Source of the DNA: Pirellulales bacterium | GTDB lineage: Bacteria; Planctomycetota; Planctomycetia; Pirellulales; DATAWG01 | DNA: 64,000 nt | Direction of reading: 5' to 3' | NCBI GenBank assembly: GCA_036267355.1 | Contig: DATAWG010000004.1 | Span: forward strand, 1 to 64,000 | In this document: piece by piece, positions 1-9,089 of the stretch | Position numbering within the stretch: position 1 is the first letter of the stretch | Layout of the letters: each line of letters starts with the position of its first letter | Program-made: the position numbers and the translations under genes | The notes under the pieces: generated by a model | What the model saw: only the letters and a program-made list of their open reading frames with translations | Told to the model about the DNA's origin: nothing | Database searches by the model: none

Positions 1-3000
1 TCGCCGACCTTGGTGCCTTGGCCCATCGCCCAGACTTTGACTTTCCAGGTGGTAAGATTCTCGGGCATGGTGAGGGCCACCTCGGCCTCCCCCTTGTCGT
101 TCGTCTCGAGCGCCCCGACCCACAGGGCCGTATCGGCGAAATTCGAACGAATCGAGGGCTGGATCATGGCGGGCTGGCCACCGCCGCCGCCCACCCCGGG
201 GGCTCGTTTGTCGCCCTCCGCGGCTCGGTCGCCGTTCTCGCCCTTTGCCCGCGCTTGCAGGCCATCCATGGCCATATTTGCATTGCCGGCCGCCAAAGCC
301 ATCGGAGCGGCGGCAGCCGCATCGGCACCAAACGCCGCATCCTTTTCAAGCTGTTCCCCTCCGAGACCACGCAAACTTTGGCGACGATTTTCGCCACCCC
401 AGTCGCCGGCGGCCGCGCCGTGTCTTGAGTACATTCGACCCGTCATGTAGCCGAACGCGCCGAGATCGCTCATGCCGGTTTCTCCTTGGCGAAGCAAGTT
501 GTGGAAAACCAAATCGAGATTGGTTTCCTGCCGCAGATTGTGGGAGCGGCGCCATTGCCAGAAGTAGGCCTTGATATCGGCGACATTCGAGCCGCCCGAT
601 ATGTATTCGACGGCCTTGTCGTAAATCGCCACCACCGTCGAGCCGACGAAAGCCTTGCCGGCCAGATCGGTCAGCGTAATGCCGACCTTGGCCTTATCGC
701 CCGGACGATAATCCGTTTTCGACGGCTTGACGGCGATGTTGAGAATCCGCTGCTCGGGCGGAACGACGATATCTTTCAACTCGTTGAATGCCTTGCCGCC
801 GGAGATCGTCAGCGCTTCGACAAAGAAATTCGGCATGTCGTGCTTCGTAACGCCGATTTCGAAGATCGTGCTTTTGCCGTCGAGCCGCAGCAGCTTCGGC
901 GGAAGATACACGCCGTTCGCCGGCCGGAGAAACAGCCATACGAACGCATCGGTGCGGTTGGTGTTGACCATCAACTTGACGGTCTCTCCCGGGGCGTAAT
1001 CCCGTTTGTCGGGAATCAATTCGAGATCGTTGAACCGGTAGCTGGCGCCGGTGAAATCGGGGCCGGTGATCGTGAATACATAGCCCCCTTCGATCGTATG
1101 GCCTTTGGCGTCGCTGAGCTTGTAGGACAGCCGATATTGGCCCGGGGCGGCGGCTTTCATGGTTTGCCGCGCCATGCCTTCAGCATCGGTGTCGATGTTC
1201 CATTCTTCGACGGCCTTTTCGACCGGCGCCTCTTTGCCGGCCTTCACGGGTTCGGGATAACTGACTTTGTAGAGGACCAGATGACCGGTTCCTTTGACTG
1301 GCTTGCCATCGAGCGTGCGGCCGGCGACATGGGCGACAATTTCATCGCCGGTGTGGTAGTAACCGCGCTCGAGCCAGGCCGTGACCTTGAACGGCTTGCG
1401 GGCCACGAGCACCGTGCCCGCGCCGACAATCGTTCGCCGGGTGGCATCGACGACTTCAGCGGTGATCTCGTAGCGCTGGTCTTGGTCGGGATGCACGGCT
1501 TTGGCCAAGGCCGTATCGATATCGACCGAGAGCGTGCCGTCGGGGCCGATGGGTGCTTCGGCATCGGCGACGACTTCCGGCGGCTGATAGCTGGCGCCCC
1601 ACCACCACGGGATCGGCCGGCGGCAGCCCCAATCGCTCCAGCCGGGGAACCATTCGTAGTTGTAGCCGAACCACCAATAGCCCGGCCCGTAGAGCCAATC
1701 CCATCGGCCGGGTGGAAACCATGTTTCGGCGTAGTTGCTGCGGACAATCTTGTATTTCACCTTGGCGTTCACGACCGGCGAGCCGAAGTAGTATTTCGCC
1801 TTGATCGTGGCCTTGATCTTTTCGCCGAGCATCACCGGTTCGGTGGGGGCATCGACCGAGACTTCGAATTCCGGCTTCTTGTATTCCTCGACGCGGAAAT
1901 TGCCGCCGCCGCGGTTGACGACATACAGCTGATACATGCCGAGCGTCGCGGTCGACGACAGTTCGTATTCGCCCTTGATGCCGCCGTAGGAATCGCTCTT
2001 GAATGTCTTTTCAAGCAGCTTGCTTCCCTTCGGATCGTGCAGTTCAACCTTGAAATTTTGGTTGGCGAAGTCGGATTTTCCTTCCTTGTCGTATTGGGCG
2101 TGCTCGATCCAGAATTTGAACTTCACCTGCTGGCCCGGGCGATAGACAGGCCGATCGGTGATCGTGAACACCTTGATTTGGTTGTAGGCATAATCGTATT
2201 GGTTGCCATACCAGACATTGCTGAACCCGACGTAGGCCAGCCGGTCGCCGTCGCCGCGGGCAATCGCGATCCAATTGAAATCGGCTGGGGCTCGCTGCTG
2301 ATCGAGAATCACTTCGCCATCGGCGTTGCTGAATTCGGCGAGATTTTTGGTGTCGAGCGCCCAGTGATTCGGCTGCTCGAATCGCTGGCGATAGCCGAAT
2401 AGTTCGACGTTCATCTTCGGAATCGGCTTGCCCGTGACCGCGTCGGCGACGACATACAGCACGCCGTTATTGAGGTTCTTTTGCACCAATGCGGTGTCGG
2501 CGAGCCAAACGATAATGCGGCAGGTGTTGCCGTCGGCCATTTTTGCCGAGAGGAGATAAGCGCCGGCCTTTTGCAGCGGCGTGGCGACGGTGAACTGGCG
2601 ATTGAAATGTTCGGCCGGCGGATCGAGATCGAGCTCCCACGAGGCGATTTTGGGGCCGACGTATTGCTCTTGGTTTTGCGTGACGAGCCGGTAGCCGATG
2701 TCTTGCAGGTTGAATTTTTGCCAATCCGGCGGAGATGGCCGCGACTTCAGATACGTTTTGACGTCGTCGAGCAGTTTTTCGATTTTGATCGCGTGGGCTT
2801 CGAAGCTGACGTGCTTGCCGTTGCGGAATGTGAATTGGACGCTGGCCCCGTGCCCGGCAGGCTGCACGACGCCCGAATCGAAGCGGCCCCAATTGCCGAC
2901 GATCTGATCGAGCTGCTGCTGCTTATAGTTGTTGGGGCCCGGGCCGTATTCCTTGATGCTGCGGCGCCAGTAATCGGCCGCTTTGGGATATTGCTGGCGG

Positions 3001-4094
3001 TTTTCGAAGATTTGCGCCAGCGCGCCGAGCGCGGCCTCGCCTTGGCCGGTTTTGGGATTGTCGGCGATCGTCTGGTAGATCTTGATGAAGTTGAATTCAT
3101 CGGGAAGCTTGAATCGCTTGATGCCGTTGGCGAGGCGGGCGATCGTTTCAGCTTCGCCGAGGGAATGGACCGCGAACGGGCCAGTGCGATCCTTGTCCGA
3201 GGATGCGTCTTCGCCGCCGCGGCCGAACGAGCCGTATTGGGCCATCGTTTGCACGCCGAATTGGCTATGCAAGAAATCGGCGAATTCGATTCGGGCTTCG
3301 TTCAACTTGTCGTGCGACATCTCGACCGCCTCGGCAAGCGCCCACCGCCAGCGCTGGCCATCGTTTGCCGCGTCTTTCCAGCGTTTGACGGCCGAGTAGT
3401 AAATCGGATTGCCGGCGTCGTCGACCGGAGCGCCGCGGGTGGCGCCGCCGCCGTTGTTCCAGATTTCGCTGTAGTCGGGCACCTTGGCGATGTCGGTGAG
3501 CACTTGCAGCCGCCAGGCCTCGTTGTAGTTTCTGCCGTTGACCAGCATGGTGGCCAAGTCGAAGTAGAAATCGGCCTTGGCCGCACCATCGTCGTTGTCG
3601 GCATCGACAAGGGGAAAGGTTTGCTGCATGAGCTGCAACGCCCGCACGCGGTCGTGGGCAAATGCGTTGGCCCATTGCCCGCCGCCGCGGTGGTAGCCGC
3701 GCGAGAATTTGCCGGCGATGAGAAAACCGTTGTGTTCGACGTAGAGATACGAATCGGCGGCCGCCCACAGAAGCCGCCAATTTTCCTTATGCACGTCGAT
3801 CGCCTTCTCGCGGAAGTCGTCGATTTCGTCGGCCCGGCCTAGCCGTTCGAGGCAAACGATGGCATTTTTCAGGTCTTCGCCCGCTTTCCGCGGTTCGTCT
3901 TTCTTGTCGAGCGCCATCCGGCGAAACTCGTCGTAGGCGTCCTTGAAATTGCCGTTGGTCATTTTCTTGCTCGCCGCATCGCGGTCTTGCTGTGTCGGAG
4001 CCGCTTCGGGAGCTGCCGACCATGCCACCAGGGCCAATGCCGAGAGCAGCCCGAGGCCGACGAGCGAAACGACGAGATTGCGAGACTTGTTCAT
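1..4094 (-). CDS. Bacterial alpha-2-macroglobulin family protein (3' end outside window)
   Basis: About 1,364 residues are visible from the ATG at 4092-4094; the frame runs off the left edge without a stop. It opens with a signal peptide or anchor (MNKSRNLVVSLVGLGLLSAL), then a helical, repeat-like N-terminal region. Macroglobulin beta domains follow, including the family motif DRPVYRPGQQ near residue 650 and later PGETVKLMV. A Gly/Ala-rich, poorly structured stretch (about residues 1180-1290) sits where a bait region would be. The visible part ends in the A2M signature (ALWVGALETNDKGEAEV, then PENLTTWKVKVWAMG). Family proteins trap proteases outside the cytoplasm. The thioester region lies beyond the window, so its presence is unknown. 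An odd Trp-rich insertion lies at about residues 783-832. Family assignment is firm. Confidence 0.93.
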   Translation of the reverse strand, partial: MNKSRNLVVSLVGLGLLSALALVAWSAAPEAAPTQQDRDAASKKMTNGNFKDAYDEFRRMALDKKDEPRKAGEDLKNAIVCLERLGRADEIDDFREKAIDVHKENWRLLWAAADSYLYVEHNGFLIAGKFSRGYHRGGGQWANAFAHDRVRALQLMQQTFPLVDADNDDGAAKADFYFDLATMLVNGRNYNEAWRLQVLTDIAKVPDYSEIWNNGGGATRGAPVDDAGNPIYYSAVKRWKDAANDGQRWRWALAEAVEMSHDKLNEARIEFADFLHSQFGVQTMAQYGSFGRGGEDASSDKDRTGPFAVHSLGEAETIARLANGIKRFKLPDEFNFIKIYQTIADNPKTGQGEAALGALAQIFENRQQYPKAADYWRRSIKEYGPGPNNYKQQQLDQIVGNWGRFDSGVVQPAGHGASVQFTFRNGKHVSFEAHAIKIEKLLDDVKTYLKSRPSPPDWQKFNLQDIGYRLVTQNQEQYVGPKIASWELDLDPPAEHFNRQFTVATPLQKAGAYLLSAKMADGNTCRIIVWLADTALVQKNLNNGVLYVVADAVTGKPIPKMNVELFGYRQRFEQPNHWALDTKNLAEFSNADGEVILDQQRAPADFNWIAIARGDGDRLAYVGFSNVWYGNQYDYAYNQIKVFTITDRPVYRPGQQVKFKFWIEHAQYDKEGKSDFANQNFKVELHDPKGSKLLEKTFKSDSYGGIKGEYELSSTATLGMYQLYVVNRGGGNFRVEEYKKPEFEVSVDAPTEPVMLGEKIKATIKAKYYFGSPVVNAKVKYKIVRSNYAETWFPPGRWDWLYGPGYWWFGYNYEWFPGWSDWGCRRPIPWWWGASYQPPEVVADAEAPIGPDGTLSVDIDTALAKAVHPDQDQRYEITAEVVDATRRTIVGAGTVLVARKPFKVTAWLERGYYHTGDEIVAHVAGRTLDGKPVKGTGHLVLYKVSYPEPVKAGKEAPVEKAVEEWNIDTDAEGMARQTMKAAAPGQYRLSYKLSDAKGHTIEGGYVFTITGPDFTGASYRFNDLELIPDKRDYAPGETVKLMVNTNRTDAFVWLFLRPANGVYLPPKLLRLDGKSTIFEIGVTKHDMPNFFVEALTISGGKAFNELKDIVVPPEQRILNIAVKPSKTDYRPGDKAKVGITLTDLAGKAFVGSTVVAIYDKAVEYISGGSNVADIKAYFWQWRRSHNLRQETNLDLVFHNLLRQGETGMSDLGAFGYMTGRMYSRHGAAAGDWGGENRRQSLRGLGGEQLEKDAAFGADAAAAAPMALAAGNANMAMDGLQARAKGENGDRAAEGDKRAPGVGGGGGQPAMIQPSIRSNFADTALWVGALETNDKGEAEVALTMPENLTTWKVKVWAMGQGTKVG

Positions 4095-4380
4095 ACGGTT
4101 CTCGTGATGACGAATCGGAAGAGCGGGCGGGATCTGGCGACTTCGTCCGCAGCGATCGGAACGACGAGCCGGTGATTGGACGCTCGGGCGGCGGAAAAAG
4201 TTCCGCGAACCGGCGTGGCGATAATTTGGTCTATTTTCCAATCAAAGTTTGGCCGCAAACGCCGATGTTGCTTGACAATACCCGCAAAACTGTACAAATA
4301 CCACAATGGCCCGGGCGGCAAACCCGTGGCTCGCGGCCGCGGCCAACAACGCTTTGTCTTAAAACTCGCCGATCGCAACA

Positions 4381-4402
4381 CTAACCCGAAGCGTTAGCGA
4401 GG
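4381..4402 (+). repeat. Interspersed repeat, GCCCGAAGCG family
   Basis: A copy with ACCCGAAGCGTTAGCGAGG, followed by GAAATTGTTGACAG. Other copies lie near 4519, 7107, 7224, 7257, 7288, 11731, 20463, 43678 and 45232. The trailing TTGACAG also follows the copy at 43678, and CTGACAG follows the one at 7107, so the repeated unit is longer than the core. Confidence 0.7.
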
Positions 4403-4465
4403 AAATTGTTGACAGTCCGGACCCTGAACCGCGTTGCTTGTGCCGCGGGCTACCGTTTTACGACA

Positions 4466-4609
4466 AAGCTTGGCCGGATTATTCATAGTGCCAGGAATTC
4501 GCGAGACGCTGCGAAATAGTAGCCCGAAGCGTTAGCGATGGTAAGCCTCGGTCGCTCCCTCGCTTACGCTTCTGGCTAGTGTGGTGCGATGAATAATCCG
4601 GCCTAGCTT
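4466..4609. repeat. Nested palindromic element, about 144 bp, upstream of the ABC importer
   Basis: The outer arms are AGCTTGGCCGGATTATTCAT (from 4467) and its near-perfect inverse ATGAATAATCCGGCCTAGCT (ending near 4608). Inside them lies a second inverted pair, TAGCCCGAAGCGTTAGCGA (about 4519) against CTCGCTTACGCTTCTGGCTA (about 4559-4578). There is no coding sequence inside. The structure resembles a small non-autonomous mobile element or a REP/BIME-type hairpin. Confidence 0.7.
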
Positions 4610-4667
4610 GACAGCGGCAACCGGCCCGCATCCCGACAAGATGGTCCGCGGTACCAACAACAACGCC

Positions 4668-6170
4668 ATGCCGAAGCGGTTTTCCTTTGCAGCGTTTCTT
4701 TGCGTGTCCGTCTTCGGCGGCCTTACCCTGTCGGCTGCCAAGCCGGCACGGGCCGATGTGCTCGACCAGATTCAGAAGCAGGGCGAACTCCGTTGGGGCG
4801 GCGACGAGAACGGCGGCGGGCCCTACGTCTTTCCCGATGAAAAGGATCCGAACACGATTCGTGGCTTCGAAGTCGAATTGGCCGACATGCTCGCCAAAAG
4901 TCTGGGGGGCAAAGCCACGTTCATCCAGGGCGATTGGGAAAAGGTGCCGGAGCTAATCGATTCCGGGCGGATCGATATCGCGATGAACGGCTACGAATTG
5001 ACGCCCGATCGCCAGCGGCGGTATCTCTGCAGTGTGCCCTACTACGTCTATGGGTTTCAACTCTTGGTGCGTGCCAACAGCCCCTATCATTCTTGGGCAG
5101 ACCTTGAAGGCGATAAAAAACGGCGGCCAAAAATCGGGGCCCTCGTCGGCTCGGCTGCGCTCGCTTATCTGCGAACGATTCCGAACATCCAGGCAATTAG
5201 CTACGACGGCACCACCGATTCGATGAACCAGGTGGTCGGTGGCGTCGATGATGGCACGCTGCAAGACGATCCCACGGCAATTTACTACGCCGACCAGTTT
5301 CCCGAGCTGCGCCGCGTCGGCCGGCCGGTGAGCGAGGGCTACTACGTCGTCTTGATGGGCAAACAGGAAACCAAGCTCAAGCAAGCGATCGACAACGCGC
5401 TCGAACAGTTTATCCATGACGGACAACTCAAATCGCTCTACGACCACTGGAACCTGTCGGGCAAAGCCCAAATGCTGGCGCTCGGCGATCTGCGCGGCGT
5501 GGCCGCGCCGACCGCTTACCCGTCGTTCGCCGATATTTTGCGCAACAATTGGCGAATTCTGTTGGAAGCGGCGGGCATGACCGTCATTCTCTCGGTCCTG
5601 TCGATGCCGCTAGCAGTGCTGATCGGAATTTCGGTTGCCTGCGGGCGGATGTATGGCCCGTGGCTGGTCGCCAAGCCGCTCGGTTTGTATGTCGAACTGC
5701 TCCGCGGTACGCCGCTGATGCTGCAGTTGTATGCGATTTTCTTTTTGTTGCCGAAGATCGGCGTTGCCCTGCCGGCATTGGCCGCCGCCATCGCGGGGCT
5801 GGCGATCAACTATTCGGCGTATGAAGCGGAAATTTATCGGGCCGGCCTGCAAGCCGTGCCGCGCGGGCAAATGGAGGCGGCGCTATCGCTGGGCATGAGC
5901 CGGCCGTTGGCGATCTGGCGAATCATCCTGCCGCAGGCCTTTCGGATCGTCATTCCGCCGGTGACCAACGATTTCATCGCGCTGTTCAAAGACACGTCGG
6001 TGTGTTCGGTGGTCACGGTGGTCGAGCTGACGAAGGAATACGACATCCTGGCGATGAGCACCGGCGCGATCGTGCAGCTCGCGATCGTCACCGCGACGCT
6101 GTACATGCTGATGAGCTACCCGCTGTCGGTTTTCGCCCGCTGGAGCGAACGACGATTGGCAAATGCCTAA
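4668..6170 (+). CDS. Polar amino-acid ABC transporter, substrate-binding protein fused to permease
   Basis: A start at 4668 gives 500 aa beginning with a signal peptide (MPKRFSFAAFLCVSVFGG, cut near ARA-DV); in-frame ATGs at 4608 and 4641 add only non-signal-like residues. Residues about 25-255 are a periplasmic binding protein fold (ELRWGGDENGGGPYVFPD, GFEVELADMLAKSLGG). Residues about 290-500 are a HisM/GlnP-type permease, with the family sequence ELLRGTPLMLQLYAIFF and the EAA loop (EAEIYRAGLQAVPRGQMEAA). This would be one polypeptide for capture and translocation of a polar amino acid. The ATPase gene follows 150 bp downstream. The exact substrate cannot be read. Confidence 0.93.
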   Translation: MPKRFSFAAFLCVSVFGGLTLSAAKPARADVLDQIQKQGELRWGGDENGGGPYVFPDEKDPNTIRGFEVELADMLAKSLGGKATFIQGDWEKVPELIDSGRIDIAMNGYELTPDRQRRYLCSVPYYVYGFQLLVRANSPYHSWADLEGDKKRRPKIGALVGSAALAYLRTIPNIQAISYDGTTDSMNQVVGGVDDGTLQDDPTAIYYADQFPELRRVGRPVSEGYYVVLMGKQETKLKQAIDNALEQFIHDGQLKSLYDHWNLSGKAQMLALGDLRGVAAPTAYPSFADILRNNWRILLEAAGMTVILSVLSMPLAVLIGISVACGRMYGPWLVAKPLGLYVELLRGTPLMLQLYAIFFLLPKIGVALPALAAAIAGLAINYSAYEAEIYRAGLQAVPRGQMEAALSLGMSRPLAIWRIILPQAFRIVIPPVTNDFIALFKDTSVCSVVTVVELTKEYDILAMSTGAIVQLAIVTATLYMLMSYPLSVFARWSERRLANA

Positions 6171-6175
6171 TGTAA

Positions 6176-6318
6176 GAATGACGAATGTCGAAGCACGAAT
6201 GTCTAAAGAATGACGAAGCACAAATGACGAAACCGAATGATCAACGATTTGTGCTTTTTAGACATTCGTGCTTCGGCATTCGCCATTCTTTAGATATTCG
6301 TGCTTAGCCATTAGGTAT
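6176..6318. repeat. Long imperfect hairpin between importer permease and ATPase genes
   Basis: The left arm (6176-6230) contains GACGAATGTCGAAGCACGA and TGTCTAAAGAATGACGAAG. The right arm (6245-6316) is its inverse, with TTAGACATTCGTGCTTCGGC. A related string (GACGAATGCCGAGTGACGAA) is at 20402. The unit looks like an interspersed GACGAATG-type repeat inserted between two co-functional genes. Confidence 0.7.
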
Positions 6319-6321
6319 TCA

Positions 6322-7071
6322 ATGGTCCCGATGATTGAAACTCGCGCGTTGTGCAAGCGGCACGGCCTGCTCGAGGTGTTGCGCGGCGTGTCGCTCTCCG
6401 TGGCCGAGGGGGAGGTGGCTGTGATTGTCGGGCCATCGGGCGGCGGCAAGAGCACGTTTCTTCGCTGCTTGAATGGGCTCGACACGTTCGAGGCCGGTGA
6501 AGTGCGCGTCGGGCCACACCAACTGACGCCCGGCCTCAACGGCCGGCAGCAAGCGGCGCTTTTGCAGCAGATTCGCCGGCAGGTGGGGATGGTCTTTCAG
6601 CAGTTCAATTTGTTTCCGCACCTGAGCGTGCTGCAAAACGTGATGGAAGCGCCCGTGCGGGTGTTGCGGCTGCCGCGAGACCAAGCCGCCACTCGCGCGA
6701 AGGCACTGCTCGACCGTGTCGGGCTGGGCGACAAGTTGAATCAGCGGCCCGATCGGCTCTCAGGCGGGCAGCAGCAGCGGGTGGCGATTGCCCGGGCGTT
6801 GGCGATGGAACCGCGGGCGATGCTTTTCGATGAACCCACGAGCGCGCTCGATCCGCGCATGACGGCCGAGGTGCTGGCGGTGTTGGCCGACCTGGCGGCA
6901 TCGGGCCAGACGATGGTGGTGGTGACGCATGCGATGCACTTCGCCCGCCGGGCGGCGCATCAGGTGCACGTGTTTCAAGACGGATTGGTTCTCGAATCCG
7001 GCCCGCCGGCACAGATTTTCGAAAACCCGAACCAGCCCGCGACCGCCGAATTTTTGCGGAACCAGGATTGA
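6322..7071 (+). CDS. Polar amino-acid ABC transporter ATP-binding protein
   Basis: The ATPase subunit energises the importer encoded just upstream. ATG 6322 or 6331 (MIETRALCKRHG) are the plausible starts; the longer frame from 6268 lies in a repeat. Walker A is GPSGGGKST, the Q-loop is MVFQQFNLFPHLSVL, the signature is LSGGQQQRVAIARAL, Walker B is AMLFDEPTSALD, and the H-loop is VVVTHAMHFARRAA. Length (about 249 aa) and motifs match the GlnQ/HisP subfamily (PAAT). The gene partner is on the same strand, 150 bp upstream, so the two are probably one transcription unit despite the intervening hairpin. Confidence 0.95.
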   Translation: MVPMIETRALCKRHGLLEVLRGVSLSVAEGEVAVIVGPSGGGKSTFLRCLNGLDTFEAGEVRVGPHQLTPGLNGRQQAALLQQIRRQVGMVFQQFNLFPHLSVLQNVMEAPVRVLRLPRDQAATRAKALLDRVGLGDKLNQRPDRLSGGQQQRVAIARALAMEPRAMLFDEPTSALDPRMTAEVLAVLADLAASGQTMVVVTHAMHFARRAAHQVHVFQDGLVLESGPPAQIFENPNQPATAEFLRNQD

Positions 7072-7106
7072 AACGGGGCCGGGCGGCGCTTCACGCAAAG
7101 CACACT

Positions 7107-7306
7107 GGCCCGAAGCGTAAGCGAGGAATCTCTGACAGGCGATGCGGGCCCCGCGTGGCTTGCATCGCTGGTCGGTCTTTTGAGTCTAGGCCGCAGCGTA
7201 GCGACAGTCGCGCGGCCGGCCTTCCTCGCTTACGCTTCGGGCTGGTGTTGTGTCTTCCTCGCTTACGCTTCGGGCTGGTGTTGCCTGCTTCGCTTACGCT
7301 TCGGGC
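7107..7306. repeat. Cluster of four GCCCGAAGCG-family repeats between convergent genes
   Basis: One copy of GCCCGAAGCGTAAGCGAGG points right at 7108-7126. Three inverted copies (CCTCGCTTACGCTTCGGGC) follow at about 7224, 7257 and 7288, roughly 30 bp apart. The right-pointing copy can pair with any of the three. Between them, 7141-7166 holds a short imperfect palindrome (GATGCGGGCC with GCTTGCATC). The cluster fills the space between the convergent ATPase and PQQ-propeller genes, where it may act as a bidirectional transcript end. Confidence 0.8.
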
Positions 7307-7328
7307 TGGTATTCTCTCTGCCGCGGAG

Positions 7329-8747
7329 CTATTTCGCGTCCGACGCTTTCAAGTCGTAGCAGAGCAAACGCTGCTGATCGCGGATATACATTCGGCCGCC
7401 GGCGATGACGGGGTGCGGCCAGCTTGGCGTGGAAACATCGGGGATTTTGAAGCTGCTTACCAGCTTGTATTCTTTCGGCGTGCAATCGATCAGGGCCATC
7501 GTGCCGTCTTGATAGCGGAAATAGAGCCGGCCATCGGCGCAGGCCACGGCGGCCGAACCGCTTCCCGGCCCATGGTTCTCTTTCCATTCGATTTTGCCGG
7601 TGAGGAAATCGACGCATACCGGGGCGCCGGCGTTGTGGCCATGGCCGCCGTAGAGATAGCCGCCCACCAGCACCATGCCGCCGTGGTGGATTTGCAGCTT
7701 CGTGTGGTCGAGGAAGTAAACTTCTTCGGCCTTCACGCCGCTTCCTTCGGCCGTCAGTTTCAACAATGCAGCGCCGGTTTGATAGCCGGTCGAATCGAAC
7801 ACATAATCGCCGCGGACGATGGGCGTGGGAATGTTGGCCGTGCCGTTGGCCACTTTGTCGTAGCCCCAGAGGAATTGGCCGTCGTCGGCCCGAACGCCGA
7901 TCAACCCATGGCCGATCAGTTGAACATATTGCTTTACGCCGGCGCCGTGGCTGATGACGATCGACGAATAGGCGGCCCCGTCTTTTCCCTTGTGGCCAAA
8001 ATCGGCGGCGGCGCAGGTCCAGATCGTTTTGCCGGTGAGTTTGTCGAGGGCGACCATTGTGTCTTTCTTTCCGCCGGGGGTGCAGATCAGGCGGTCGCCG
8101 TCGACCAGCGGCGATTCGGCATATCCCCAGCCGGTCATCATCCGGCCATCGAAATCTTTGGTGTAGCTTTTCTTCCACACGATTTCGCCCGTGGCGGAAT
8201 CGAGGCAGGCCAGATCGCCGTCAATGCCGAGGGCGTAGACGTGCGCGCCGTCGGCGGCGGGGGTGCAACGCGGCCCGGAATAACCGCCGCCGTTGTTCTC
8301 GGCCGTGCCGATCGGCGTGGCCCAGAGTTGCTTGCCGTCGGCTTCGTTCAAAGCGACGACGAATTGCCGTTTGCCGCCGCGATCTGCTTTGCGCCCCTTC
8401 TTATGTTTTCCCTTGGTATCCTGATCCTTGGCCGCGGCGGTTTCCTTCGGCTTCGGCGTTTCGCCGGTGTCTCGCTCGCCCATCGTGTAGATACGGCCGT
8501 TTTGAACCGAGACGCCGGAAAAGCCGATGCCCAAATCTTTCGCGGTCCAAGCCAACGGTGGCCCATCGACGGGCCATTTCTTCAGCAGCCCGGTTTCCGT
8601 GGAAACATTGTCGCGATTCGGGCCGCGCCATTGAGGCCAATTCCCCTCGGTCGAACCACTGGATTGCGATGCCACGGCCAGGCAAACAAACAATGAGGCC
8701 GTCAGACACGTTGCCAAAGCAGCGCGGCCACGAATGACAAAAACCAT
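7329..8747 (-). CDS. Exported PQQ-type beta-propeller protein
   Basis: The start at 8747 (MVFVIRGRAALATCL) is preceded at proper spacing by AAGGAG; an upstream in-frame ATG at 8765 would place that ribosome site inside the gene. A signal peptide is followed by NWPQWRGPNRDNVSTETGL, the usual opening of planctomycete PQQ_2 propellers. Repeated blade motifs follow (VYALGIDGDLACLDSATG, LDKLTGKTIWTC). A charged Lys-rich loop (TKGKHKKGRKADRGGKR) interrupts an early blade. No enzymatic cofactor site is evident; family members are usually annotated as BamB-like or of unknown function. A paralogue is encoded at 19076-20395. Confidence 0.9.
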   Translation of the reverse strand: MVFVIRGRAALATCLTASLFVCLAVASQSSGSTEGNWPQWRGPNRDNVSTETGLLKKWPVDGPPLAWTAKDLGIGFSGVSVQNGRIYTMGERDTGETPKPKETAAAKDQDTKGKHKKGRKADRGGKRQFVVALNEADGKQLWATPIGTAENNGGGYSGPRCTPAADGAHVYALGIDGDLACLDSATGEIVWKKSYTKDFDGRMMTGWGYAESPLVDGDRLICTPGGKKDTMVALDKLTGKTIWTCAAADFGHKGKDGAAYSSIVISHGAGVKQYVQLIGHGLIGVRADDGQFLWGYDKVANGTANIPTPIVRGDYVFDSTGYQTGAALLKLTAEGSGVKAEEVYFLDHTKLQIHHGGMVLVGGYLYGGHGHNAGAPVCVDFLTGKIEWKENHGPGSGSAAVACADGRLYFRYQDGTMALIDCTPKEYKLVSSFKIPDVSTPSWPHPVIAGGRMYIRDQQRLLCYDLKASDAK

Positions 8748-9089
8748 GGGAATCTCCTTCGACACGGGCGGGATTTGGCGGGCGGTAGGCAGCGCGAGTT
8801 GGGTTTGAAAGCGTAGCCCACGACAGTTCCGAGTCTAGCGGTCACTCGCCGAAACCGCAAGTTTTGGCAGGCCGCCGAAGTCGTGCCGACGGGCGATCGC
8901 TTGTTTGCCACCGGTTCGTCTGCCATTGCCCGAAATCGCCGGTAATATCTGCACTGGCAGAGCCAGCGGCATACGAAGTTATGCTGGTGGCGAAATACTT
9001 CAGCACGCTGCTAGCCCGCGGCCCCCAGCAGAGCTATGCTAACGGGCGCTGCAAAGATTTTTCTTTTCCTTTTTTCGAAGGAGCTTCAC
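8748..9089. other. Intergenic region with a GCCAGTGGCA-family fragment
   Basis: This 340 bp space between divergent genes holds CACTGGCAGAGCCAGCGGC (8952-8970), a relative of the larger inverted repeat at 52677-52870. After it come small palindromic strings around GCTAGCCCGCGG (9011). I see no convincing open frame. Promoters for both neighbours should lie here but none stands out. Confidence 0.5.

Noticed and set aside
486-3842. Long open frames on the plus strand opposite the macroglobulin gene
   Set aside because: They are antisense shadows produced by GC-rich third positions; the minus-strand frame has clear family motifs.
7224-7306. Three near-identical direct repeats about 30 bp apart, like a mini-CRISPR
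   Set aside because: Spacers are only 12-14 bp, the repeat occurs singly and inverted elsewhere, and no cas genes are present.
7068-8696. A 542-codon plus-strand frame
   Set aside because: Antisense to the PQQ-propeller gene, which has the signal peptide and blade motifs.
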